Shown here: positions 16,131 to 24,271 of the stretch, one piece after another
Layout: every line of letters starts with the position of its first letter
Numbering within the stretch: position 1 is the stretch's first letter
Assembly (NCBI GenBank): GCA_963838035.1
Contig: CAWIPM010000006.1
Span: forward strand, 248,001 to 312,000
DNA from: CAVVNN01 sp963838035
GTDB taxonomy: Bacteria; Actinomycetota; Thermoleophilia; Solirubrobacterales; 70-9
Direction: 5' to 3'
DNA: 64,000 nt
Notes under the pieces: model-generated
What the model was told of the DNA's origin: nothing
The model's input: only the letters and a program-made list of their open reading frames with translations
Databases searched by the model: none
Made by a program: the position numbers and the translations under genes

Positions 16131-16451
16131 TCAGCGAGTCAACGTCGACGGAGCTCCAATTGTCCTAAAGTCGAACCCGCAATGGGGGCAGTCCAGCACC
16201 CCATTCGCCACCGCTTCCCCACACCTCGGGCAGGGCCGCGAGTTCGCCCGCTCCTGTTTGAGTGGCACCTTCCTACGCGCCGAGAGGTAAAGCGGGAAGT
16301 AGGCGACCCATAGCAACGCGCAGGCGAGCATCCAGCCGAAGGCGCTCCGCCAGTACCAGTTGTCGCAACGGGCGAAGTCCCGTTCGCTCGCATCGAGTCC
16401 TACCCATAGGACCGAAAGCGCCAACCCGCCTAGCACCACCAGCGCAGCCAT
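16131..16451 (-). CDS. Two-segment membrane protein with zinc ribbon
   Basis: The 106 residues hold two hydrophobic segments (residues 2-18 and about 36-56) and a C-terminal CPRCGEAVANGVLDCPHCG zinc ribbon. The gene starts inside the preceding minus-strand gene (overlap 22 bases) and is the last of a three-gene coupled group on the minus strand. Confidence 0.6.
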   Translation of the reverse strand: MAALVVLGGLALSVLWVGLDASERDFARCDNWYWRSAFGWMLACALLWVAYFPLYLSARRKVPLKQERANSRPCPRCGEAVANGVLDCPHCGFDFRTIGAPSTLTR

Positions 16452-16741
16452 AGGCCCGTCCGTCCGTTTATGCTCGGCAGTTCCTTCACCACGAACTTCA
16501 CCGGCAGGTAGACGGTATCCGGAGCAATCTGGGCGAACAACCAGATGACGAACAGAGCTGCAAGTACGCCGACCATCACAGAGCTGGCGATTGCACGCTG
16601 AGACAACGGCTCGACGGTCTTAGGTGCCCGCTGCTCGGTCCACTTGCCGCCGTCCCAGAAGCGCAAGCCAATCCCGTCCCCATCGTCGTACCACCCGGCC
16701 GCCGGGGTATTGGCGCTTGGGGTATCGGCGGCCGTGCTCAT
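16430..16741 (-). CDS. DUF2510-domain membrane protein
   Basis: The chosen start at 16741 gives MSTAADTPSANTPAAGWYDD. GWYDDGDGIGLRFWDGGKWT is the DUF2510 signature, a small tryptophan-rich domain found before membrane segments in Actinobacteria. A hydrophobic segment (about 25 residues) follows. The start overlaps the stop of the upstream gene in ATGA fashion. DUF2510 strongly supports an actinobacterial host range. Confidence 0.75.
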   Translation of the reverse strand: MSTAADTPSANTPAAGWYDDGDGIGLRFWDGGKWTEQRAPKTVEPLSQRAIASSVMVGVLAALFVIWLFAQIAPDTVYLPVKFVVKELPSINGRTGLWLRWWC

Positions 16742-17385
16742 TCGCCGATCCTTTCCCACCGGCCGCACCCTTTCGTCTGGAAGTAAGGCGAATTGATCGA
16801 CGCGATCGTCGGCCCGCTGGCGTTTTCGTTACTCGCGATGTCGTACGGGTCAGCGCTGTTCAATGTCGCCCAGTAGCAGCCTGGGCCGCCCGGAGCCCGA
16901 TAGGTGCCCGGGAGATAGTCGACTTCGGCCTTGAAGGTGCCGTCACCGGGGATTGTGCTCTTGGCCTTTTCTGCTCTTGCTCCAGAGAGGGAGGATTCGA
17001 CCTGTTCCAGTTCGATTTGCGACGTTTCAACTTCGCTCTTGAGCGCGCCGAGCTTTTCAGTGGCGCTTTCGCTTTCGCTCTTCGCCGAGCCGAGGATCGA
17101 TTCGGCCCGTTTGTTCGCTTCACCCACGATCTTGGCTTTGAGTCCTCGGACTCGGGAGGCTTCGCCTTCGGCCCTATCGCGTTCGCTTTCGACTCTGCTG
17201 ACCTGGGTTTCAAGGTCTGAGATTTCGGATTTGAGCTTGCCTTCTTCACTCCCTCCGATCAGCGCTCCGATGACGAGCAAGAGCAGGACGCTGACGACGC
17301 CCACCGTCCACTTTGCCCACCTCGGCAACCTCGACCACCGGTTCGCAATCCCGGTTCGACGATTTCCTTCTTGTGACGCCTCCAT
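16738..17385 (-). CDS. Membrane-anchored coiled-coil protein
   Basis: 215 residues: a basic N-terminus, a membrane segment at about residues 28-46, then a long coiled coil (about 47-140, Glu/Lys/Ser-rich) and a C-terminal globular part (GTYRAPGGPGCYWATLNSA) with two cysteines. The last part is a domain often seen after spacer regions in secreted actinobacterial proteins. First gene of a minus-strand operon of three. The 236 bases upstream (17,386-17,621) separate it from a divergent operon and must hold both promoters. Confidence 0.65.
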   Translation of the reverse strand: MEASQEGNRRTGIANRWSRLPRWAKWTVGVVSVLLLLVIGALIGGSEEGKLKSEISDLETQVSRVESERDRAEGEASRVRGLKAKIVGEANKRAESILGSAKSESESATEKLGALKSEVETSQIELEQVESSLSGARAEKAKSTIPGDGTFKAEVDYLPGTYRAPGGPGCYWATLNSADPYDIASNENASGPTIASINSPYFQTKGCGRWERIGE

Positions 17386-17621
17386 ATTCCCCTTTCGGTG
17401 CGAGCGGTAGGCATCCTAAGTGCAACCACTCGAAGTTGTCCAACCGATCAGGTGCTGACCTTGACAGCCGGCCTCCCGGCCCCGTAGAGTCGCGGCAACC
17501 AAAAAAGTGGGGCCGCGCGCGTGAACGCCGGCCCCGTGGCCCCCGGCAAAGGTGGAACTAGGCCAGGGGCACGCGGAGCCTATTTGCCCGAGCGGTCCCT
17601 CGCCACAGAGGAGGCACAGCA

Positions 17622-18038
17622 ATGGCTAGTAGCACCGCGGTACGAGGCAATGGAGGGCTCGTGGTCGAGCTGACCAGACCGGCACTCAAGGCGCTGCAGG
17701 CCGAGGCGCGTCTGTCGCTGGAAAGCGCGATTGGAGACCTCGGAGCGGATCGTGAGGGTCGGGAACGGAGCCGGATGAACGCCTGCGCCGATGTTCTCTA
17801 TGCAGTCGGTCGGGCTGAGTCCGCCTGGGGGCTGGAAGATCCGCGAGAGGAAGCCCTGCTGAAGGCGATCCGCTTCTCGGCGGAGGCCGTAGGTCTGCTG
17901 CGGCAACAGCGTGACGCCGTTGTCGCATACATCGCCGAACAGGACACGACCGGCGAAGCCGATCCTGAGCACATGGGGCGTGAGTGTTTCCTGGCCCATG
18001 TGCTGGATCGCGTTCTCGGCGAGGGGGTAGCGGACTGA
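17622..18038 (+). CDS. Hypothetical helical protein upstream of integrase
   Basis: 138 residues, helical and charged, no motif recognised. The ATG follows GAGGAGGCA. The stop shares one base with the next ATG (TGATG), so it is coupled with the gene at 18,038 and probably with the integrase. Confidence 0.6.
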   Translation: MASSTAVRGNGGLVVELTRPALKALQAEARLSLESAIGDLGADREGRERSRMNACADVLYAVGRAESAWGLEDPREEALLKAIRFSAEAVGLLRQQRDAVVAYIAEQDTTGEADPEHMGRECFLAHVLDRVLGEGVAD

Positions 18039-18274
18039 TGGCGCGGCTAGACCTCCTAGGGGCAGAGAGAGACGTTGGGGCGCGCATCGCTGACTTTCAC
18101 CGCGAGGCCGCGGCGGATCTCCCGCCAACGTCCGAACTTCGCGCCCTGGCCCTCCGGACTGCAGGCTACTGGGACGACCTCGCCAAGCGCCGTCCTCGTG
18201 GGCTTTCTCTAGTGCCTTGGCAGGAGGGTGCGCCTTGCCCGGTGCATCAGCTTCCGGACCCCGACGCAGACTGA
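18038..18274 (+). CDS. Small hypothetical protein upstream of integrase
   Basis: 78 residues, helical, with one cysteine near the end (GAPCPVHQL). Coupled to the upstream gene by overlap and followed 16 bases later by the integrase with AGGAGGGAG as its ribosome binding site. Role unknown. Confidence 0.6.
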   Translation: MARLDLLGAERDVGARIADFHREAAADLPPTSELRALALRTAGYWDDLAKRRPRGLSLVPWQEGAPCPVHQLPDPDAD

Positions 18275-18290
18275 CTAGGAGGGAGAACGA

Positions 18291-19484
18291 ATGGCGACGA
18301 GCCTCGAGAAGACACGCACCCCGGGCATCTATAGGCGTGGCAGCCGCTACGTCGTCACCTGGCGGCACCGCGGCCAACAGCACAAGAGCTTCCACCGGAC
18401 CTATGAGGAGGCGCGGGAGGCGAAGGCACAGCGGCAGGCCGGTGACAGCCGCCCTGCGGCAAGAGTTGGCCTTGTCGCCTACTTCGAGGAGTGGATCGAG
18501 ACCTACGCCGGCAGGACTTCTCGAGGCTTCAGCGAGACGAGCCGCGAGGAGTACCGGAGGGTGATGAAGGTCCACGTGGTCAAGAAGTGGCGGACGTGGA
18601 AGCTGGCCGAGGTCGAGCCCGCGGACGTGCGGGAGCTTCTGGGCACCCTGCGGCGTTCCGGAGTGTCCACGACGGAGATCAGGAAGACGCGTTCGACGCT
18701 CTCGGTGATGTTCGCGACGGCCGTGGAGGATGGCGTGCTGGGGTCGAATCCTGCTCACGGGGCGCGCATCCCGGCGCAGCTCGACATTGAAGAAGTCGAT
18801 CCCGACGGCGCCCGAGCGCTCACCCGCGAAGAGCTGGGGCTGATGCTCGCAGCAATCCCCGACCGCTGGCGGCTCTTCTATGAGCTGCTGACCCATACCG
18901 GCCTACGCATCAGCGAGGCGGTGGGGCTGACGTGGGAGCACGTCGACCTGGGGGAGACCTCACGGCTCCAGGTAAGAGAGCAGGTCTACCGAGGGAAGCG
19001 GCGCAAGCTCAAGAGCGCCGCCGCCCGACGTGACATCCCATTGTCGAAGGCGATGGCTGCCCGCCTTCTGGCGCACCGCCGCGATACCTACGGCGGCCCC
19101 AAGGCCCCGGTATTCCCTTCGCCCACCGGAGTCGCCCTACCGCCCCCCAATCTCGCCCGCGATGTCCTGCACCCTGCACGAGAGGCCGCAGGGCTGCCCT
19201 GGGTCCATCACCACACGTTCCGGCATACCTGCGCCTCGCTGCTCTTCGAGGAGGGCCGCAACATCAAGCAGGTGGCCGACTGGCTCGGCCATGCAGACCC
19301 GGCCTTCTGCCTGCGGACCTACATCAGCCTGATGGATGCCGGGGTCGGCGACGCCAACTTCCTCGACGGGGCCGTGCGGGTAGGTGGGGGCTCCCCCTCA
19401 GAGCCCTCCGCCGATTCGGCGGAGGGTGGGCAACGGATTGGGCAACACAAGGTCCGGCGACAGCCGCAAACGCTAACCCCTTAG
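18291..19484 (+). CDS. int: Tyrosine recombinase (phage integrase)
   Basis: The 397-residue protein has an N-terminal AP2-like arm-binding region (GIYRRGSRYVVTWRHRG), a SAM-like core-binding domain at about 60-170 and the catalytic domain. Catalytic residues are visible: Arg in HTGLRISEAVGL, HxxR in HHHTFRHTCASLL, His in WLGHADP and the nucleophile Tyr in CLRTYISL. It cuts and joins the att cores at 4,083 and 19,549. Its last codons encode the arm-type repeat at 19,425. The stop is 64 bases from attR. Confidence 0.93.
   Translation: MATSLEKTRTPGIYRRGSRYVVTWRHRGQQHKSFHRTYEEAREAKAQRQAGDSRPAARVGLVAYFEEWIETYAGRTSRGFSETSREEYRRVMKVHVVKKWRTWKLAEVEPADVRELLGTLRRSGVSTTEIRKTRSTLSVMFATAVEDGVLGSNPAHGARIPAQLDIEEVDPDGARALTREELGLMLAAIPDRWRLFYELLTHTGLRISEAVGLTWEHVDLGETSRLQVREQVYRGKRRKLKSAAARRDIPLSKAMAARLLAHRRDTYGGPKAPVFPSPTGVALPPPNLARDVLHPAREAAGLPWVHHHTFRHTCASLLFEEGRNIKQVADWLGHADPAFCLRTYISLMDAGVGDANFLDGAVRVGGGSPSEPSADSAEGGQRIGQHKVRRQPQTLTP
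19425..19447 (+). repeat. Putative integrase arm-type site, right
   Basis: Exact copy of 4,168-4,190 with the paired GGGCAAC heptamers, embedded in the 3' end of the integrase gene. Between it and attR lie three more short repeats of the type CCGCAAA. Confidence 0.6.
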
Positions 19485-19547
19485 CATCTACGCAGACCGG
19501 CTAGCAGAGCCAAATCACCGTCTAACCGCAAAGGACCGCAAACCACC

Positions 19548-19805
19548 GTGCCCATCTATGAGTTCGAGTGCGAGCGGTGCGGGGAGCGGTTCGAGGAGCT
19601 GGTTCTCACCGCGGCGGAAAGGCCGGCCTGCCCGGCCTGCGGCTCCGACAGGGCCCGCCGGCGCCTTTCGGCGGTTTCCCCGCCCGGTCGCCAGCCACGC
19701 GGGGCCGGAGTGCGCTCCGACGAATCGCGGCGCCGCGAGCGCGAAGCCGCCCGTGGCGAGCGGCTCGCCGAGGCCAAGCGCAAGCGGGCCAAGGGGGAGC
19801 TCTGA
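19548..19805 (+). CDS. FmdB-family zinc-ribbon regulatory protein
   Basis: MPIYEFECERCGERFE is the start of the FmdB family; the second pair is CPACGSD, completing a CxxC...CxxC zinc ribbon, followed by a basic disordered tail. The role in the cell is unclear (the founder was linked to formamidase regulation). The start codon is now GTG and the upstream sequence comes from the integrated element. The stop shares a base with the uracil-DNA glycosylase start. Confidence 0.88.
   Translation: MPIYEFECERCGERFEELVLTAAERPACPACGSDRARRRLSAVSPPGRQPRGAGVRSDESRRREREAARGERLAEAKRKRAKGEL
19549..19572 (+). repeat. attR core (24-bp direct repeat)
   Basis: Identical to 4,083-4,106. Here the repeat forms the first codons of the intact fmdB-like gene; the base before it is G, so the start is GTG, whereas the left copy has ATG. 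The element thus restores the reading frame and supplies a new upstream region. Confidence 0.88.
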
Positions 19806-20482
19806 TGGCCCTCTCCGCCGAGGAGCGCCGGGCCGAGCTGGTCGCGCTCTACAACGAGGTCCAGGGCTGTACGAAGTGCCCCCTGCACGAGACGCGAACG
19901 AAAGCTGTCTTCGGCGCCGGAAACGCCGATGCCGACCTGATGTTCGTCGGTGAGGCGCCGGGGGCCGAAGAGGACTGCCAGGGGCTGCCGTTCGTCGGCC
20001 GTGCCGGCCAGCTCCTCAATCAGCTTCTCGCCGAGGTCGGGATGTCGCGCGAGGACGTCTTCATCGCCAACGTGCTGAAGAGCCGCCCGCCCGGCAACCG
20101 CGATCCGCTGCCGGCGGAGATCGAGGCCTGCCGTCCCTACCTGTTCGAGCAGGTGCGGATAATCGAGCCGAAGGTCGTCTGCACCCTGGGGAACTTCGCC
20201 ACCAAGTTGCTCAGCGGCAGCCCGGCCGGGATCACCAAGGTGCGGGGCGTCCCGCAGATGCACGAGCTGGGCGGTCGCACCGTTTTCCTGCTGCCCCTGT
20301 TCCACCCCGCCGCGGCGCTGCGAACCCCCGCTGTCAAGGAGACCCTGCGCAGCGACTTCGAGCGACTGCCCGGGTTGCTCGCCGGCCCGTCTCCGGCACC
20401 CCTCGGCGAGATCGAGGAGATCGAGGAGGACGACGACGCGACGGCGCCCCTGCAGGCCGACCAGCTCGACTTCTTCGGCTGA
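19805..20482 (+). CDS. udgA: Family 4 uracil-DNA glycosylase (4Fe-4S)
   Basis: The 225-residue enzyme removes uracil from DNA. GEAPGAEEDCQGLPFVGRAG is the active-site motif; CTKCPLH and later cysteines (RPPGNRDPLPAEIEAC, KVVCTLGNFA) bind the 4Fe-4S cluster; FHPAAAL is the second catalytic motif. Length fits the family, with an acidic tail. Coupled to the fmdB-like gene by a one-base overlap and followed by tsaE 4 bases later. Confidence 0.92.
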   Translation: MALSAEERRAELVALYNEVQGCTKCPLHETRTKAVFGAGNADADLMFVGEAPGAEEDCQGLPFVGRAGQLLNQLLAEVGMSREDVFIANVLKSRPPGNRDPLPAEIEACRPYLFEQVRIIEPKVVCTLGNFATKLLSGSPAGITKVRGVPQMHELGGRTVFLLPLFHPAAALRTPAVKETLRSDFERLPGLLAGPSPAPLGEIEEIEEDDDATAPLQADQLDFFG

Positions 20483-20486
20483 CTCG

Positions 20487-20912
20487 GTGGAGGAATTCCG
20501 CAGCAACTCCTCCGCCGAGACCGAATCACTCGGGGCGAGGATCGCCGAGCGATTGGAGCCCGGCGACGTCGTCGTCGTCAGCGGCGAGGTGGGGGCCGGC
20601 AAGACGACGCTCATCCGCGGCGCCTGCCGGGCGCTGGCGGTCGAGGAGCCGGTCACGTCGCCGACATTCACGATCGGCCAGCGCTACCACGGCGGCCGCC
20701 TGCCGGTCTCCCATCTCGACCTCTACAGGCTGACCAGCCTCGAGGACGAGGACCCGGCCCTCCTCGACGACTACCTCGACCCCAAGGGGGTCGCCTTCGT
20801 CGAGTGGCCGGCGGCGGCGGAGCCGCACCTCGCGCGCCCGGCGCTTGAGGTGCGGCTCCGCCACACTGGCGGGGACAGCCGGGAGATCGAGCTCGCCGGC
20901 CGACCCTTCTAG
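20487..20912 (+). CDS. tsaE: tRNA t6A synthesis ATPase TsaE
   Basis: The 141-residue P-loop protein has Walker A GEVGAGKTT and the family end SPTFTIGQRY with HLDLYRL. TsaE works with TsaB and TsaD to make N6-threonylcarbamoyladenosine at tRNA position 37. The start is GTG 20487. tsaB, rimI and tsaD lie 0.9-2.1 kb downstream, separated by two exported-protein genes. Confidence 0.93.
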   Translation: MEEFRSNSSAETESLGARIAERLEPGDVVVVSGEVGAGKTTLIRGACRALAVEEPVTSPTFTIGQRYHGGRLPVSHLDLYRLTSLEDEDPALLDDYLDPKGVAFVEWPAAAEPHLARPALEVRLRHTGGDSREIELAGRPF

Positions 20913-21268
20913 TACCCGGATTCCTTCAGCTGCTTCTGGGCCTGTTCGACCGCTTCGTTGCCCTTGCGCTTGGCTTCCTTCAGCTTCCTTTCCGCTTCCT
21001 TGCTGACCTTGGAGCTGTTCAACTGCTTCTGGGCCTTTTCGATCGCTTCGTTGCCCTTGCCGTTGACTTCCTTGAGGGCCTTTTCACCTTCCTTGGTGGC
21101 CTTGTTGAGCTGCTTCTGGCCCTGTTCCAGCGCCTTGTTGGCTTCTTCCTTGGCACTGCTGACGCTGTTGGAGGTGCTGCTGCCGCCGCAGCCGGCCCAG
21201 ACGGCCGCGCTCGCGGCGAATGCCAGCGTTGCGATGACCAACGTTGCCCGAGGCATTGGTCTCCTCAC
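20909..21268 (-). CDS. Lipoprotein with repeated helical segments
   Basis: The N-terminus is a signal peptide ending AAVWAGCGGSS, a lipobox with Cys26. The remaining 90 residues are a Lys/Glu/Gln coiled coil with repeated units (KGNEAIEKAQKQL, KGNEAVEQAQKQL). It lies convergent with tsaE (4-base overlap). Likely a cell-envelope anchored helical protein; function unknown. A second Met (MPRATL) at residue 5 may be the start. Confidence 0.65.
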   Translation of the reverse strand: MRRPMPRATLVIATLAFAASAAVWAGCGGSSTSNSVSSAKEEANKALEQGQKQLNKATKEGEKALKEVNGKGNEAIEKAQKQLNSSKVSKEAERKLKEAKRKGNEAVEQAQKQLKESGY

Positions 21269-21405
21269 TCGGGTGCTCCTTTCGGACGGGGACTTCAGCC
21301 TACCCCGCAGGGCGCACCCACCGGCCTGCGCGCGTGTTCGTGAGATGTGAAGCGGTCTGTAGCATCGGCGCTGACATTCGATCCAGGATGGAGGGATTCG
21401 CCCAG

Positions 21406-21780
21406 ATGACGGGGACGAGGACGCTCACCACGATGGTGTTGGGGATCGCTCTGATCGGGAGCGCGGCGCCCGCCTCGGCCGGGGCCGCCGCCTACCGGCA
21501 CTACGTCGGTTGCGGGCTCTCGGAAAAGGCGAAACCGTCGCATTCGTGTCCCGCCAAGAGCAAGAAGGGTGCGTTCTTCAAAAGCACCAAGGCGGACGTC
21601 TTCTACAAGGTCTGCGTCAAGTTCCCGACCGGCAAACGTCTCTGCGCCCCCCCCGAAGAAGCTACGCGCAGGACCCTCTACGTGAACGAAATCACCTCCA
21701 ACATCCCGGGGAAGCACAAGGTGACCTGGTTCGTTGCCGGCAAGCGGGTGGGTGTGTTCATCTTCGACGTCCCGGGATAG
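21406..21780 (+). CDS. Secreted hypothetical protein
   Basis: The frame opens at 21244, but GGATGGAGGG before ATG 21406 and the signal peptide MTGTRTLTTMVLGIALIGSA, with cleavage after ASAGA, fix this start. The mature part is about 100 residues, rich in Lys, with four cysteines (VGCGLS, HSCPAK, KVCVKF, RLCAPP), probably two disulfides. No family recognised. The stop is directly followed by tsaB. Confidence 0.6.
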   Translation: MTGTRTLTTMVLGIALIGSAAPASAGAAAYRHYVGCGLSEKAKPSHSCPAKSKKGAFFKSTKADVFYKVCVKFPTGKRLCAPPEEATRRTLYVNEITSNIPGKHKVTWFVAGKRVGVFIFDVPG

Positions 21781-21785
21781 CAGCG

Positions 21786-22526
21786 CTGGTCGTACTCGGC
21801 TTCGACACAGCGACCGAGGACACCGCCGTCTGCGCGGCGCGCGACGGCGAGGTCCTGCACGAGTCCCTGCTCGGCCCCTCGGAGGCGGGGAGGCCCCGGC
21901 ACACCTCCGTGCTTCTGGAGGAGGTCGAGCGGGCCGCCACAGCCGCCGGGGGTTGGGAGCGCGTCGCCCTGATCGCGGTGGGCCTCGGGCCCGGCTCATT
22001 CACCGGAGTGCGGATCGGAATCGCGACGGCGCGTGGGCTCTCCGCCAGCCTCGGCCTCCCGGTAGTGGGTGTGTGCACCCTGGACGCGATCGGGCGCGCG
22101 ATGAACGAGGTGACCCCCACCGCAGCTGTCTCTTCACCGCAAATGACAGGGCAAAGGGACGGTGGAAGGCTGGTGGTGCTGGATGCCCGGCGCGGCGAGG
22201 TGTTCACTGCGCTCTACTCCGGCGACGGCAGACGACTCTGGGACCCGCTCGTGAGCGCTCCGGCAGATCTGGCCGGACGGGTCGCGGCGCTCCCCCAACC
22301 TCCGCTGGCCGCGGGGTCGGGGGCGCTACGATTTCGCCAGGAGTTGGTCGGGCTGGGCGTCGAGATTCCCGATGACGCCGATCCCTTGCACCGAGTCGCG
22401 GCGCGACACATCTGTGCTCTCGCGGCGGCCACTGGTGGGAGCGGGGGCCCGCTGAGCCCGATCTATCTGAGACCCCCCGACGCGGTGCGGTGGCGTGAGC
22501 GAGACACTTTCCAAAGAGCCGAGTGA
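21786..22526 (+). CDS. tsaB: tRNA t6A synthesis protein TsaB
   Basis: TsaB is the inactive partner of TsaD in the t6A complex. The protein begins VVLGFDTATEDTAVCA and has GLGPGSFTGVRIGIATARGL, the family core; length is about 247 residues. No ATG, GTG or TTG lies at the right place: the codons before VVLG are ATA-GCA-GCG-CTG-GTC, so translation probably starts at CTG 21786, coupled to the stop of the secreted-protein gene at 21,780. The 3' end overlaps rimI by 32 bases. Confidence 0.88.
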   Translation: MVVLGFDTATEDTAVCAARDGEVLHESLLGPSEAGRPRHTSVLLEEVERAATAAGGWERVALIAVGLGPGSFTGVRIGIATARGLSASLGLPVVGVCTLDAIGRAMNEVTPTAAVSSPQMTGQRDGGRLVVLDARRGEVFTALYSGDGRRLWDPLVSAPADLAGRVAALPQPPLAAGSGALRFRQELVGLGVEIPDDADPLHRVAARHICALAAATGGSGGPLSPIYLRPPDAVRWRERDTFQRAE

Positions 22527-22965
22527 CGCATCCCAGCAGGTCGAGGTGAGGCAGCTCGCCTACAGCGACCTTCCCGCCGTGATCGCGATAGAGCGCCGCT
22601 CCTTCCCGACCCCGTGGTCGCTGGCGATGTTCGTCCTCGAGCTCTCGAAGCCGTCGGGCATCTGTCTCGCCGCCTCTGCCGAAGAGGAGTTGGTCGGCTA
22701 CGCCGTCTGCTCCCGCTACGACCAGGTCTGGCACCTGATGAACATCGCGGTGGCTCCGGAGCGGCGCCGTGCCGGCATCGCCGGGAGCCTGCTCAGGCGC
22801 CTCGTCGCCGACGCTCGGGGGGAACTCCCGTTCACCCTCGAGGTGAGGATTTCAAACCGCAACGCGATCGCGATGTACGAACGGTTTGGCTTCCGCTCCG
22901 CCGGAGTGCGTCCTCGCTACTACCACGACAACGGCGAGGACGCGCTGATCATGTGGCTCGATTGA
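22495..22965 (+). CDS. rimI: Ribosomal protein S18 alanine N-acetyltransferase-like GNAT
   Basis: The 156-residue GNAT protein shows the acetyl-CoA loop RRRAGIAGSLL, the sequence NIAVAPE before it, and the RimI ending NAIAMYERFGF. RimI acetylates the N-terminus of a ribosomal protein; in Actinobacteria it lies between tsaB and tsaD, as here. The start is GTG 22495. The TGA stop overlaps the TTG start of tsaD. Confidence 0.88.
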   Translation: MSETLSKEPSDASQQVEVRQLAYSDLPAVIAIERRSFPTPWSLAMFVLELSKPSGICLAASAEEELVGYAVCSRYDQVWHLMNIAVAPERRRAGIAGSLLRRLVADARGELPFTLEVRISNRNAIAMYERFGFRSAGVRPRYYHDNGEDALIMWLD

Positions 22966-24017
22966 TTCTGGCCCTGGAGACCTCCTGCGACGACACCTGC
23001 GCGGCCATCCTCGACGGGCCGCGGGTGCTCGCCAACGTGATCTCCTCCCAGGCGGCTGCCCACGAGGGCTTCGGCGGCGTGGTGCCCGAGGTCGCCTCGC
23101 GCCAGCACCTCGAGCTCGTGGCTCCCGTGGCAGAGGCGGCGCTCGCCGAGGCGGGCGTCTCGCTCGACGACGTCGACGCGATCGCCGTCACCGCCGGGCC
23201 GGGCCTGATCGGCGCGTTGCTGGTCGGCGTCAGCACCGCGAAGGCGATCGCGGCGCCGAGGCGGCTGCCGCTGATCCCGGTCGACCACCTGCAGGGTCAT
23301 GTCGCCGCCAACTTCCTCGAGCCCGACCCGCTCGCCCCCCCGTTCCTCTGCCTTATCGCCAGTGGCGGGCATACGCTGCTCGCCGCGGTTCGCGACCAGG
23401 AGGGCCACGAGGTGCTCGGAGAGACGCTGGACGACGCCGCGGGGGAGGCGTTCGACAAGGCGGCACGCATGCTCGGGCTCGGCTACCCCGGCGGCCCGGC
23501 CCTGGAAAGGCTCGCGGCCGGTGGCGATCCCGAGGCCTTCGAGCTGCCGGTGGCGATGACCCGCGACCCCGGGCTCGACTTCAGCTTCAGCGGCCTGAAG
23601 ACAGCGCTCGTCTACCGCTGTCGGGAGCTGGGCGAAGACGGAACGAAGGCGTGTGCCGCCGATCTCGCGGCGTCTTTCCAGGCGGCCGTGGTGGGTCAGC
23701 TCGTCGCAAAGCTCGGGCGGGCACTCGACCAGGGCGCCTGGGAGGCGGTCGCCCTCGGCGGCGGCGTCGCCGCGAACGGGCCGCTCCGCGAAGCCGTGGC
23801 GGCGCTCTGCCGGCGGCGAGGGCTGAGGTTGAAGTTGGTCGCTCGGGAACTCTGTACCGACAACGCTGCGATGATCGGCTCCGCTGCTCGCTTCGCCGAG
23901 CCGATCGTCTACCCCGACTACCTCGGCTACGACGCCTTCGCCACCCGCGAACCCCCCGCCGATGGGCCGCAAAGTGGAACCATGGGCGACTTATCGGCCC
24001 GTCGACCGGTGGAATGA
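22962..24017 (+). CDS. tsaD: tRNA N6-threonylcarbamoyladenosine transferase TsaD
   Basis: TsaD transfers the threonylcarbamoyl group to adenosine 37 of ANN-decoding tRNAs. Visible are LETSCDDTCAAIL at the N-terminus, the metal motif HLQGH, SGGHTLL, and the DNAAMIG motif near the end. Length 351 residues. The start is TTG 22962 inside the rimI stop; the stop overlaps the next ATG. Confidence 0.94.
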   Translation: MILALETSCDDTCAAILDGPRVLANVISSQAAAHEGFGGVVPEVASRQHLELVAPVAEAALAEAGVSLDDVDAIAVTAGPGLIGALLVGVSTAKAIAAPRRLPLIPVDHLQGHVAANFLEPDPLAPPFLCLIASGGHTLLAAVRDQEGHEVLGETLDDAAGEAFDKAARMLGLGYPGGPALERLAAGGDPEAFELPVAMTRDPGLDFSFSGLKTALVYRCRELGEDGTKACAADLAASFQAAVVGQLVAKLGRALDQGAWEAVALGGGVAANGPLREAVAALCRRRGLRLKLVARELCTDNAAMIGSAARFAEPIVYPDYLGYDAFATREPPADGPQSGTMGDLSARRPVE

Positions 24018-24271
24018 CCTCGGTCGTCGTCTACTCGCGGTCTGAATGCCATCTCTGCGAAAAGGCCCTGGCGACGATCGTCACCCTGCATGCTGAGGGC
24101 TACCGGTTCGAGTTGCACGAGATCGACATCGAGAGCGACGACGCCCTCCTTCGCGCTCACCTCGAGCGAATCCCTGTGGTCGAGGTCGACGGCGTGGTCG
24201 TCTCGGAGCTGGTCCTCGATGAGGTCGCCCTCCGGGCAAGGCTCGATACTGTGGGGGCGTGGTCGGGGTGA
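24014..24271 (+). CDS. Glutaredoxin-like (DUF836) protein
   Basis: The 85 residues match a small thioredoxin fold: VVVYSRSECHLCEKA with a CHLC redox pair, then ERIPVVEVDG (cis-Pro loop). DUF836 proteins are presumed thiol-disulfide or glutathione-type redox carriers. It sits between tsaD and the redox regulator rex and overlaps both, which suggests a shared redox context. Confidence 0.82.
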   Translation: MTSVVVYSRSECHLCEKALATIVTLHAEGYRFELHEIDIESDDALLRAHLERIPVVEVDGVVVSELVLDEVALRARLDTVGAWSG

